A stretch of DNA of 9,853 nt from Acetobacteraceae bacterium (lineage in GTDB: Bacteria > Pseudomonadota > Alphaproteobacteria > Acetobacterales > Acetobacteraceae): assembly GCA_025356735.1 (NCBI GenBank), contig JANXRT010000246.1, positions 1-9,853 on the forward strand, written 5' to 3'. A model generated the notes under the pieces. That model worked only from the letters and a program-made list of their open reading frames with translations, was not told the DNA's origin and ran no database searches. Shown here piece by piece: positions 1 through 5,432 of the stretch; positions within the stretch are counted from its first letter, which is position 1; each line of letters starts with the position of its first letter. The position numbers and the translations under genes were made by a program.

Positions 1-998
1 TGATGGCCGCGACCGAGGTCCGCCAGGGCACCATGACCGTCGGCCGGTTCGTCCTGGTCAACACCTACCTGATGCAACTCTACCAGCCGCTCAACATGCT
101 CGGCTTCGTCTATCGCGAGATCAAGCAGGGCCTTGTGGACATGGAGCAGATGTTCCAGTTGCTGCGAGTGGAGCGCGAGGTCGCCGACAGTCCCGGCGCG
201 CAGCCGTTGCGGGCTGGCGGCGCCGCGCTGGCGTTCGAGGATGTGCGTTTCGGCTACCGGCCAGACCGTGAAATCCTCAAGGGCGTCAGCTTCACGGTTC
301 CCGCCGGCGGCAAGCTTGCCATCGTCGGGCCGACAGGCGCGGGCAAATCCACCATCAGCCGGCTGCTGTTCCGCTTCTACGACGTGACCGATGGCCGTGT
401 GACGATCGACGGCAAGGACATCCGCGACGTGACCCAGGACAGCTTGCGCGCCGCCATCGGCGTGGTGCCGCAGGACACCGTGCTGTTCAACGACACCATC
501 CGCTACAACATCGGCTATGGCCGACCGGACGCAACCCAGGACGAGATCGAGGCCGCGGCGCGCGCCGCCCAGGTCCACGACTTCGTCCTGAGGTTGCCCG
601 AAGGCTACGACACAAGGGTCGGCGAGCGCGGCTTGAAGCTGTCGGGCGGCGAGAAGCAGCGCGTCGCCATCGCGCGCACCATCCTCAAGAACCCCCGTAT
701 CCTGATCCTGGATGAGGCCACCAGCGCGCTCGACACCGGCACCGAGCAGGACATTCAAATCGCGCTGCGGGCAGTCTCAAGGCATCGCACCACCGTGGTG
801 ATCGCGCACCGGCTGTCCACCGTGATCGACGCCGACGAGATCCTCGTCCTCGTCGACGGCCAGGTCGCCGAGCGCGGCAGCTACGCCGAGCTGCTGGCGT
901 CCGGCGGCGTGTTCGCGCGGATGTGGCTGATGCAGGCGGAACAGCAGGGGGATGCGGGGCTTATCCTGCCGGAACCGGCGATCGCCGGGCACGACTGA
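1..998 (+). CDS. Atm1/HMT1-type ABC exporter, 3' part (end of membrane domain plus full ATPase domain)
   Basis: The gene starts before the window; the first complete codon here is at base 3. About 55 residues of the end of the transmembrane domain are visible, including the stretch QGLVDMEQMFQLL (residues 42-54 of the visible part), which is typical of the Atm1/HMT1 group of half-transporters. The full nucleotide-binding domain follows: A-loop Tyr85, Walker A GPTGAGKST (109-117), Q-loop Gln157, signature LSGGEKQR (213-220), Walker B ILILDE (233-238), D-loop SALD (241-244) and switch His269. All catalytic residues are present, so the ATPase should be active. Members of this family sit in the inner membrane as homodimers and export glutathione-linked sulfur or metal compounds; that substrate is family knowledge and is not shown here. 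The stop lies 18 bp before the next gene, which suggests one transcript. Confidence 0.9.
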   Translation, partial: MAATEVRQGTMTVGRFVLVNTYLMQLYQPLNMLGFVYREIKQGLVDMEQMFQLLRVEREVADSPGAQPLRAGGAALAFEDVRFGYRPDREILKGVSFTVPAGGKLAIVGPTGAGKSTISRLLFRFYDVTDGRVTIDGKDIRDVTQDSLRAAIGVVPQDTVLFNDTIRYNIGYGRPDATQDEIEAAARAAQVHDFVLRLPEGYDTRVGERGLKLSGGEKQRVAIARTILKNPRILILDEATSALDTGTEQDIQIALRAVSRHRTTVVIAHRLSTVIDADEILVLVDGQVAERGSYAELLASGGVFARMWLMQAEQQGDAGLILPEPAIAGHD

Positions 999-1016
999 AC
1001 CAGGGGAGGACGAGTC

Positions 1017-1247
1017 ATGACCGGCCAGCAGCCACCACCCGCCGACCTCGGCCATGCCGGCTCCGTGGTCGACAAGGCGATCGAGTACATGACCGGCCAG
1101 AACATAGCACCGCTGGCGATCGCCTCGGCGCTGCTCGGTGCCGCGGTCAGCCTGCTATCGCGCTCGATACCCGACGAGCACGTGGTGCAGATACTCAACA
1201 ACGCCATCGACAGTGTCCGCGCCGGCGAACTTCACGAAGCGAAGTAG
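1017..1247 (+). CDS. Small protein of unknown function with one hydrophobic segment (76 aa)
   Basis: I do not recognise the family. A strong ribosome binding site, AGGGGAGGA at 1002-1010, lies six bases before the ATG, and the gene follows the ABC exporter by 18 bp, so co-transcription is likely. Residues about 29-48 (NIAPLAIASALLGAAVSLLS) are hydrophobic enough for one membrane segment or a buried helix. The flanks are polar: SVVDKAIEYMTGQ before it, and IPDEHVVQILNNAIDSVRAGE after it, which looks like an amphipathic helix. The 12 bases that open the gene (ATGACCGGCCAG) recur in frame at 1089-1100, so Met25 is a possible second start just before the hydrophobic part. A role alongside the exporter is only a guess from position. 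Confidence 0.7.
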   Translation: MTGQQPPPADLGHAGSVVDKAIEYMTGQNIAPLAIASALLGAAVSLLSRSIPDEHVVQILNNAIDSVRAGELHEAK

Positions 1248-1276
1248 CAAGGTTGGGGCATAGGGCCCCATGCTTG
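1248..1276 (+). terminator. Hairpin after the exporter/small-protein pair, possible terminator
   Basis: Directly after the stop codon of the 76-residue protein, TGGGGC (1254-1259) can pair with GCCCCA (1265-1270) around a five-base loop. An outer CAAG/CTTG pair (1248-1251 with 1273-1276) extends the stem across a 2x2 mismatch. No run of T follows, so intrinsic termination is uncertain. The hairpin ends just before the rpmB promoter, which is a sensible place to stop read-through. Confidence 0.35.
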
Positions 1277-1278
1277 CC

Positions 1279-1307
1279 TTGACGTATCCAGGCACATTCG
1301 CCATAAG
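1279..1307 (+). promoter_or_regulatory. Sigma-70 type promoter of rpmB
   Basis: TTGACG (1279-1284) matches five of six bases of the -35 consensus. After exactly 17 bases comes CATAAG (1302-1307), which matches four of six -10 bases. Transcription would begin near 1314, leaving a leader of about 30 bases before the rpmB ATG at 1345. Spacing and position make this the best promoter in the window. Confidence 0.55.
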
Positions 1308-1344
1308 GCGCGTCTTCCAATCAATTCGATCGAGGTTCCACGCG

Positions 1345-1650
1345 ATGGCTCGCCGCTGCGAAATCACAGGCAAGGGTGTCCTGTCTGGCAACAACGTCAG
1401 CCACGCCAACAACAAGACCCGTCGCCGGTTCCTGCCCAATCTGCAGCAGGTCTCGATGCTGTCGGACATTCTCAACGCCACGGTGCGGATGCGCGTTTCC
1501 ACCCGCGCGATGCGCACGGTGGAGCATAACGGCGGCATCGACGCCTTTCTGTTGACCACGCCGAACCGCGACCTGCCGGAAGAAGCCCAGGCCCTCAAGC
1601 GCCGCATCGTGCGCGCCAAGGCCAAGCAGGACGCCAAGGCCGCGGCCTGA
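1345..1650 (+). CDS. rpmB: 50S ribosomal protein L28
   Basis: L28 is a structural protein of the large ribosomal subunit. The sequence opens MARRCEITGKGVLSGNNVSH and continues with ANNKTRRRFLPNLQQV, the conserved L28 N-terminal region that includes the basic NKTRRRF segment. The C-terminal half is rich in Arg and Lys. The start at 1345 was chosen because it gives the usual alphaproteobacterial length (101 residues) and the family N-terminus, and because GAGG at 1332-1335 sits nine bases upstream. An in-frame ATG at 1270 would add 25 residues that do not look like L28 and would lie upstream of the predicted promoter. The gene appears monocistronic and meets the convergent MocR gene with only three bases between the stops, so transcription must end inside the neighbouring gene. 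Confidence 0.95.
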   Translation: MARRCEITGKGVLSGNNVSHANNKTRRRFLPNLQQVSMLSDILNATVRMRVSTRAMRTVEHNGGIDAFLLTTPNRDLPEEAQALKRRIVRAKAKQDAKAAA

Positions 1651-1653
1651 GGG

Positions 1654-3117
1654 CTAAACGCCGGCGGTCTGCCGGCTCGCCGCGCCCAGCCGGCGGGCGG
1701 CATCACCGGCCATCGCCACCGGCAGCCCGGCGAAACCCATCACTAGCCCCGCCTTCGCCGACCCGCCGGAATGGTAGGCGCCCAGCGGTGCCACGGCGAG
1801 CCCGCGTGAATGGCAGGCTGCCACCATCGCCGCCTCGTTCATTCCGGGCGGCAGCATCGCCACCTGGTGCAGGCCGCCGGGAGCCTGCACAGGCGCGAGC
1901 GCGGGTGCGTGCCGCGCCATCGCCGCCAGCAGCGCCACGCGGCGGCGGGCATATTCGGTTCGCATCCGACGGATATGCGGCGCCAACTGCCCATCGCGCA
2001 TGAATTCGGCCAGCACCGCCTGGGTCAGCCCGCCAGTGCCGCGGTCGCTCAGCGCGTGCAACCGCACGAAGGCTGCGACTAACGGTGGCGGCACCACCAT
2101 GAAGCCGACGCGCAAGGCCGGCGCCAGCGTCTTGCTGAAGGTGCCGCAATAGATCACTCGGCCGGCCGGATCGAGTGCGGCAAGCGGCGGCAGCGGCTTG
2201 CCCTCCCACCGGAACTCCGAGTCGCAATCGTCCTCAAGCACCCAGGCACGGGCGCGGCTCGCCCAATCCAGCAGCGCCAGCCGCCGTCCGATCGGCAGCG
2301 CGCCGCCCAACGGCGTGGCGTGGGACGGCGCCACCAGCGCAAGCCGCGCGCAGGGCGCGGCGCGAATGCCAGCGGCGACGTCGATCCCGTCCGCGTCGCT
2401 GGGCACAGGCACGATTGCGATGCCGGCCGACAGCAGCGCGCCGCGCCCGGCAATGTAGCCGGGATCCTCGACCCAGGCGCGGTCGCCCGGATCGAGCAGC
2501 AATTCGGCGGCAAGCCGAAGCCCCTGCTGCGTGCCGGAGGTGACGATGATGGTCTCCACGTCCGCGATCAGCCCGCGGGTCACCGCAAGGTGCGCGGCGA
2601 TCTGTGTCCGCAACGACAGCAGGCCCTGCGCCGGCGGATAGGAGGCGATTTCGGGTGCCATCGTCTTCAGCACCCGTGCGCTGCAGCGCAGCCAGGCGGC
2701 GGCCGGAAACAGGTCTGGCGCCGGCACGCCGGGCGTCAGCAGCGGGAACGCCCCCAGCGTGCCAGGGGTTGCGGAGACCGGCAGTCCGGCCAGCGCCATG
2801 CCGCGCCGCGACAGCGACAGGGCGGCTTCACGCGGCGGGCTGGCCGACACGGGTGCCGCGTCCGGCAGGTCGGAGGTGACGTAGGTTCCGCTTCCGGCGC
2901 GCGCCTGGACGTAGCCCTCCGCCGCCAGCCGCTCATAGGCCAGCACCACCGTCTGGCGCGCGACGCCGGCCTCGTCGGCGAAGGCGCGCGTTGCGGGAAG
3001 GCGCGATCCGGCGGCGAAGGTGCCGGCCAGGATGCCCCGGCGGAGTTGGTCGAACACGATCTGCTGGCGGGATTGGTCTGTTGGATACACGTCGATTGGA
3101 ACTTCACGTTGGACCAA
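1654..3117 (-). CDS. MocR-family transcriptional regulator (GntR winged helix plus aminotransferase-like domain)
   Basis: This is a cytosolic, PLP-dependent transcription factor of about 487 residues, normal for the family. The GntR-type winged helix spans residues about 12-80 (QLRRGILAGTFAAGSRLPATRAFA, then VVLAYERLAAEGYVQARAGSGTYV). A linker of about 45 residues leads into a fold-type I aminotransferase domain with SYPPAQGLLSLR (159-170), TSGTQQGLRLAAELLL (193-208), WVEDPGY (215-221) and the Schiff-base lysine Lys329 in TFSKTLAP. The motif EDDYDSEF usual in this family reads EDDCDSEF at 295-302, so the tyrosine expected near the PLP ring is a cysteine. The start is uncertain: TTG at 3117 has AGG six bases upstream (3124-3126), and GTG at 3090 would shorten the protein by nine residues. 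It is divergent from paiB across 45 bp, so it probably controls paiB and itself. The effector is unknown. Confidence 0.9.
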   Translation of the reverse strand: MVQREVPIDVYPTDQSRQQIVFDQLRRGILAGTFAAGSRLPATRAFADEAGVARQTVVLAYERLAAEGYVQARAGSGTYVTSDLPDAAPVSASPPREAALSLSRRGMALAGLPVSATPGTLGAFPLLTPGVPAPDLFPAAAWLRCSARVLKTMAPEIASYPPAQGLLSLRTQIAAHLAVTRGLIADVETIIVTSGTQQGLRLAAELLLDPGDRAWVEDPGYIAGRGALLSAGIAIVPVPSDADGIDVAAGIRAAPCARLALVAPSHATPLGGALPIGRRLALLDWASRARAWVLEDDCDSEFRWEGKPLPPLAALDPAGRVIYCGTFSKTLAPALRVGFMVVPPPLVAAFVRLHALSDRGTGGLTQAVLAEFMRDGQLAPHIRRMRTEYARRRVALLAAMARHAPALAPVQAPGGLHQVAMLPPGMNEAAMVAACHSRGLAVAPLGAYHSGGSAKAGLVMGFAGLPVAMAGDAARRLGAASRQTAGV

Positions 3118-3162
3118 TTCAAGCCTAGAGCCTGGTCACACACGCTGCAACAGGGTTCCGCC
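3071..3162. promoter_or_regulatory. Shared control region of the divergent mocR-like and paiB genes
   Basis: Only 45 bp (3118-3162) separate the two start codons, so their promoters must overlap each other or the mocR 5' coding end. The motif ATTGGTC occurs at 3072-3078, its shorter form ATTGG at 3095-3099 (23 bp downstream, about two helical turns), and the inverted copy GACCAAT at 3112-3118. MocR regulators commonly bind repeated half-sites between divergent genes, so these are candidate operators. The paiB ribosome binding site is AGGG at 3152-3155, seven bases before its ATG. No strong -35/-10 pair stands out on either strand; the best on the minus strand is TTGCAG, 17 bases, TAGGCT, which is weak. 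The operator assignment is inference. Confidence 0.4.
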
Positions 3163-3810
3163 ATGTATGTCCGCGCCGTCTTCGCCGAAACCGATCCGCT
3201 CCGCATCCGGGCACTCGTTCGCGACAACCCGTTCGCGCCCCTGATCACGCACGGCTCCCGCGGCATCGAGGCGTCGCATGTGCCATTTTACCTGCTCGAG
3301 AATGACAGCGCCGCTGGATTCGAGCTTCAGGCACACCTGTCAGCCGGCAACCCGCAATGCGACGCGCTGGACGGCGCTGAGGCGCTAGCGGTGTTCGGCG
3401 GCCCGCACGCCTACATCGCGCCCGGCTGGTACAAAACCCAGCCCGCGGTGCCGACCTGGGACTATTGCGTCGTGCACGTTACCGGGCGGTTGCGCCCGAT
3501 GACCGACGAAGCGGCGATGATGGGGCTGATGCGGGCGCTGTCGGTGGCCGATCCGGCCGGCTTCGATGTCGATGCGCTGGCACCCGATTACCGCGGCCGC
3601 ATGATGGCCGGCATCCGAGCGTTCACGCTGGAGCCGGTTCGTGTGGAGGCGCAGTGGAAGCTTAGCCAGAACCGCTCGCAGGAGGACAAGGCAGCGGTTG
3701 TCGTGGCGCTACGGGGGCGAGGGGAGGTTCGGGTTGCCGATGAGATTGAAGCAGGCATGGGGCTCTGCCCCAAACCCCACCGGGGGAGCGCTCCGGGGCG
3801 CATCACTTAA
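3163..3810 (+). CDS. PaiB-family FMN-binding protein
   Basis: The product (215 aa) belongs to the FMN-binding split-barrel family named after Bacillus PaiB. Family features in order are the opening MYVRAVFAETD, the core SHVPFYLL (38-45), AHLSAGNPQ (57-65), FGGPHAYIAPGWY (78-90), VPTWDYCVVHVTG (96-108) and near the C-terminus EAQWKLSQNRSQEDKAAVV (162-180). All are intact. PaiB was described as a negative regulator of sporulation and protease genes in Bacillus, but most members have no proven role, and a flavin-dependent redox function is equally possible. It lies divergent from a MocR regulator, so expression may follow a PLP-linked signal. The last 17 residues, from Met199 (codon at 3757) to the end, are encoded by the palindrome-rich element at 3759-3851. 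They are probably not part of the ancestral protein. The ATG at 3163 has a good ribosome binding site, and in-frame sequence further upstream is antisense to mocR. Confidence 0.9.
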   Translation: MYVRAVFAETDPLRIRALVRDNPFAPLITHGSRGIEASHVPFYLLENDSAAGFELQAHLSAGNPQCDALDGAEALAVFGGPHAYIAPGWYKTQPAVPTWDYCVVHVTGRLRPMTDEAAMMGLMRALSVADPAGFDVDALAPDYRGRMMAGIRAFTLEPVRVEAQWKLSQNRSQEDKAAVVVALRGRGEVRVADEIEAGMGLCPKPHRGSAPGRIT

Positions 3811-3851
3811 GTGAAAGGACACAAGGGGCGACGGCCCCTTGGCAGAGCCCC
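3759..3851. repeat. Palindrome cluster with 11 bp terminal inverted repeats (REP- or MITE-like element)
   Basis: The ends GGGGCTCTGCC (3759-3769) and GGCAGAGCCCC (3841-3851) are perfect inverted copies 93 bp apart. Between them lies an almost unbroken chain of small dyads: GGGGC-TCT-GCCCC (3759-3771), CCCC-ACC-GGGG (3775-3785), GGAGCGCTCC (3785-3794), TCACTTAAGTGA (3803-3814) and CAAGGGGC-GACG-GCCCCTTG (3822-3841). The paiB stop codon TAA (3808-3810) is inside the fourth dyad. The whole unit sits between two convergent genes, where REP-type elements often lie. No second copy occurs in this window, so dispersal in the genome is not shown here. Confidence 0.6.
3822..3841. terminator. Hairpin between convergent paiB and rpsU, possible bidirectional terminator
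   Basis: CAAGGGGC (3822-3829) and GCCCCTTG (3834-3841) form a perfect 8 bp stem with a four-base GACG loop. It lies 12 bases past the paiB stop and 17 bases past the rpsU stop on the other strand, so it could end both transcripts. Neither side has a T run, so Rho-independent release would be weak. Confidence 0.4.
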
Positions 3852-3857
3852 GGCCTT

Positions 3858-4061
3858 CTAGAAGCCTTCGCGTTCCAGCCGCTTGCGCTCCATCTTGCGG
3901 GCACGGCGGACAGCCTCGGCGGCTTCGCGGGCGCGGCGTTCCGACGGCTTCTCGAAGTGCCGGCGCAGCTTCATTTCACGAAAGATGCCCTCGCGCTGCA
4001 TCTTTTTCTTGAGCGCCTTGAGCGCCTGGTCGACATTGTTGTCACGAACGAGAACCTGCAC
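3858..4061 (-). CDS. rpsU: 30S ribosomal protein S21
   Basis: S21 is a small basic protein of the small ribosomal subunit that helps early mRNA pairing. The reading frame gives VQVLVRDNNVDQALKALKKK after the start and continues MQREGIFREMKLRRHFEKPSERRAREA, the standard alphaproteobacterial S21 sequence. I place the start at the GTG at 4061 because it gives 67 residues, the normal size, and begins exactly where the family begins. AGGAG (4073-4077) lies 11 bases upstream, rather far, while GGCGG (4066-4070) is closer. An in-frame ATG at 4109 would add 16 residues (MFPIVGDVGAAGDGGP) unlike S21. The gene converges with paiB and is divergent from the def-COQ9 operon, matching the rpsU neighbourhood after which the COQ9-type family was named. 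Confidence 0.93.
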   Translation of the reverse strand: MQVLVRDNNVDQALKALKKKMQREGIFREMKLRRHFEKPSERRAREAAEAVRRARKMERKRLEREGF

Positions 4062-4148
4062 TGGGCCGCCATCTCCTGCTGCGCCGACATCCCCGACGAT
4101 CGGGAACATGAAAACACGCCCGTGGCCGGCTCCCGGCTCGGGGAAGGC

Positions 4149-4176
4149 CCTATACCATGGGCCGCCGGGAACACAA
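4149..4176 (-). promoter_or_regulatory. Candidate promoter of rpsU
   Basis: On the minus strand TTGTGT (4171-4176) is followed after 16 bases by TATAGG (4149-4154). The -35 box matches the consensus in TTG and the -10 box in TATA. Transcription would start near 4142, about 80 bases before the rpsU GTG. It lies within the 186 bp rpsU-def interval; I see no equally good promoter for def in the same stretch. Confidence 0.4.
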
Positions 4177-4247
4177 ACCCGATTTCACCTGTTCGCTCGT
4201 TAGTGTTACCGGAAGCAGGCCGTTCGAACCTTTAGCGGGAGCCAACC

Positions 4248-4793
4248 ATGGCCATATTGAAGATCGCCCGGATGGGCCACCCGGTGCTGCTGGCGCGATG
4301 CGAGCCCGTCGGCGATCCGGGCAGCGCGGAGATACGCCGGCTGGTCGCCGACATGTTCGAGACGATGGAGGACGCCCAGGGCGCCGGGCTGGCGGCGCCG
4401 CAGGTCCACGTGCCGCTGCGGCTGTTCGTGTTCCGCGCCGTGCCGGACCGGCTGAGCGGCGACGAGGAGGATGTGCCGATGCCCAACACCGTCGTGATCA
4501 ATCCCGAGATCGAACTGCTGACGAACGATCGCGTGCTCCGCTGGGAAGGCTGCCTGTCAATTCCCGGTCTGCGCGCCGCGGTGCCGCGCGCGCCGCGCAT
4601 CCGCTACACGGGGGTCGATTGCGACGGCAACCGCGCCGAGCGCGTCGTTTCCGGCTTCCATGCCGGCGTCGTGCAGCACGAATACGATCACCTCGACGGC
4701 ATACTCTACCCGATGCGGATGAAGGACTTTTCCTTGTTTGGCTTCAACGAGGAACTGTCCCGCGTCCCACGTCCTGCCCCAACCGGAGCCTGA
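4248..4793 (+). CDS. def: Peptide deformylase
   Basis: The enzyme removes the formyl group from the first methionine of new proteins, using a metal ion (usually iron) in the cytosol. All three signature motifs are present in order: GAGLAAPQ (45-52), EGCLS (100-104, metal ligand Cys102) and QHEYDHLDG (143-151, ligands His144 and His148 with catalytic Glu145). At 181 residues it has the normal length of a bacterial deformylase. A short acidic insertion, GDEEDVPMPN (71-80), precedes the conserved VVINPEIE. The ATG at 4248 has GGGAG six bases upstream (4237-4241). The stop is three bases before the ATG of the COQ9-family gene, so the two are translated from one message. def is more often paired with fmt; no fmt gene is visible in this window. 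Confidence 0.95.
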   Translation: MAILKIARMGHPVLLARCEPVGDPGSAEIRRLVADMFETMEDAQGAGLAAPQVHVPLRLFVFRAVPDRLSGDEEDVPMPNTVVINPEIELLTNDRVLRWEGCLSIPGLRAAVPRAPRIRYTGVDCDGNRAERVVSGFHAGVVQHEYDHLDGILYPMRMKDFSLFGFNEELSRVPRPAPTGA

Positions 4794-4796
4794 GCC

Positions 4797-5426
4797 ATGA
4801 TCCAGCCGCCCGAGCGCCTGCCCGACCGTGATGCGGCGATCGACGCGATGCTGCCGCATGTGCCGTTCGACGGCTGGAGCCGGCGCGCCCTTGCCCAGGG
4901 CTTGGCCGACATCGGCCAGCCGGCCGACGACGCCGAGCTGCTGTTTCCCGGTGGCGCCACTGACATGGTGGAAGTCTATGCCGACCTCGCCGACCGCCGC
5001 ATGGAGCAGGCGGCAGCCGACTCGGGCGTCATCGACCTGCGGCTCAGCCAGCGGGTTCGCGCCGTGATCGCGCTGCGGCTGGAGGCGAGCCGGCCGCACA
5101 AGGAGGCGGTCCGCCGCGGGCTTGCGATCCTGGCGCTGCCCGGCAACGCCCGCGCCGCCGCCGCCGTCACAGCCCGTACGGTGGATGCGATCTGGCACGC
5201 CAGCGGCGACATCTCGTCGGATTTCTCCTGGTACACCAAGCGCGCCATCCTGGCCTCGGTCTATGGCGCCACGCTGCTGTTTTGGCTGCGCGACGACAGC
5301 GAAGGCGATGCCGACACGCTGGCCTTCCTCGATCGCCGGCTGGCCGGCGTCGCTCGGATCGGCAAGCTGCGGGGCGAGGCCTCGAAGACGCTGCGCCGAC
5401 TGCTGCCCTGGCCGACCGCCGCCTGA
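4797..5426 (+). CDS. COQ9-family protein (ubiquinone biosynthesis accessory protein)
   Basis: COQ9 proteins resemble TetR regulators in fold but bind lipid and, in eukaryotes, help COQ7 hydroxylate the ubiquinone ring. The bacterial branch has been described as a family transcribed divergently from rpsU, and rpsU is indeed nearby on the opposite strand, with def in between. Recognisable parts are LLFPGGATDMVEVYADLADRR (48-68), the motif SDFSWYTKRAILASVYGATL (141-160) with the conserved Asp142, Trp145, Tyr146 and Lys148, and a C-terminal amphipathic region containing IGKLRGEASKTLRRLLPW (188-205). The length of 209 residues is usual. It starts three bases after the def stop and ends six bases before the transglutaminase gene, so it is the middle gene of an operon. 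Ubiquinone itself is inferred from the family. Confidence 0.88.
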   Translation: MIQPPERLPDRDAAIDAMLPHVPFDGWSRRALAQGLADIGQPADDAELLFPGGATDMVEVYADLADRRMEQAAADSGVIDLRLSQRVRAVIALRLEASRPHKEAVRRGLAILALPGNARAAAAVTARTVDAIWHASGDISSDFSWYTKRAILASVYGATLLFWLRDDSEGDADTLAFLDRRLAGVARIGKLRGEASKTLRRLLPWPTAA

Positions 5427-5432
5427 ACCGAG

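Noticed and set aside
1651..1653. A terminator between rpmB and the mocR-like gene
   Set aside because: Only three bases separate the two stop codons and no hairpin is visible there.
2320..3162. Upstream extension of the paiB reading frame to about 496 codons
   Set aside because: This part is antisense to the mocR-like gene, Arg/Gly/Gln-rich and unlike any domain. PaiB family homology begins exactly at the ATG at 3163, which has a ribosome site.
3759..3851. CRISPR repeat or attachment site
   Set aside because: There is a single unit with inverted ends and no spacers, direct repeats, tRNA or integrase nearby.
4062..4109. Longer S21 starting at the ATG at 4109
   Set aside because: The extra 16 residues are not part of S21; the GTG at 4061 gives the exact family start and the usual 67 residues.
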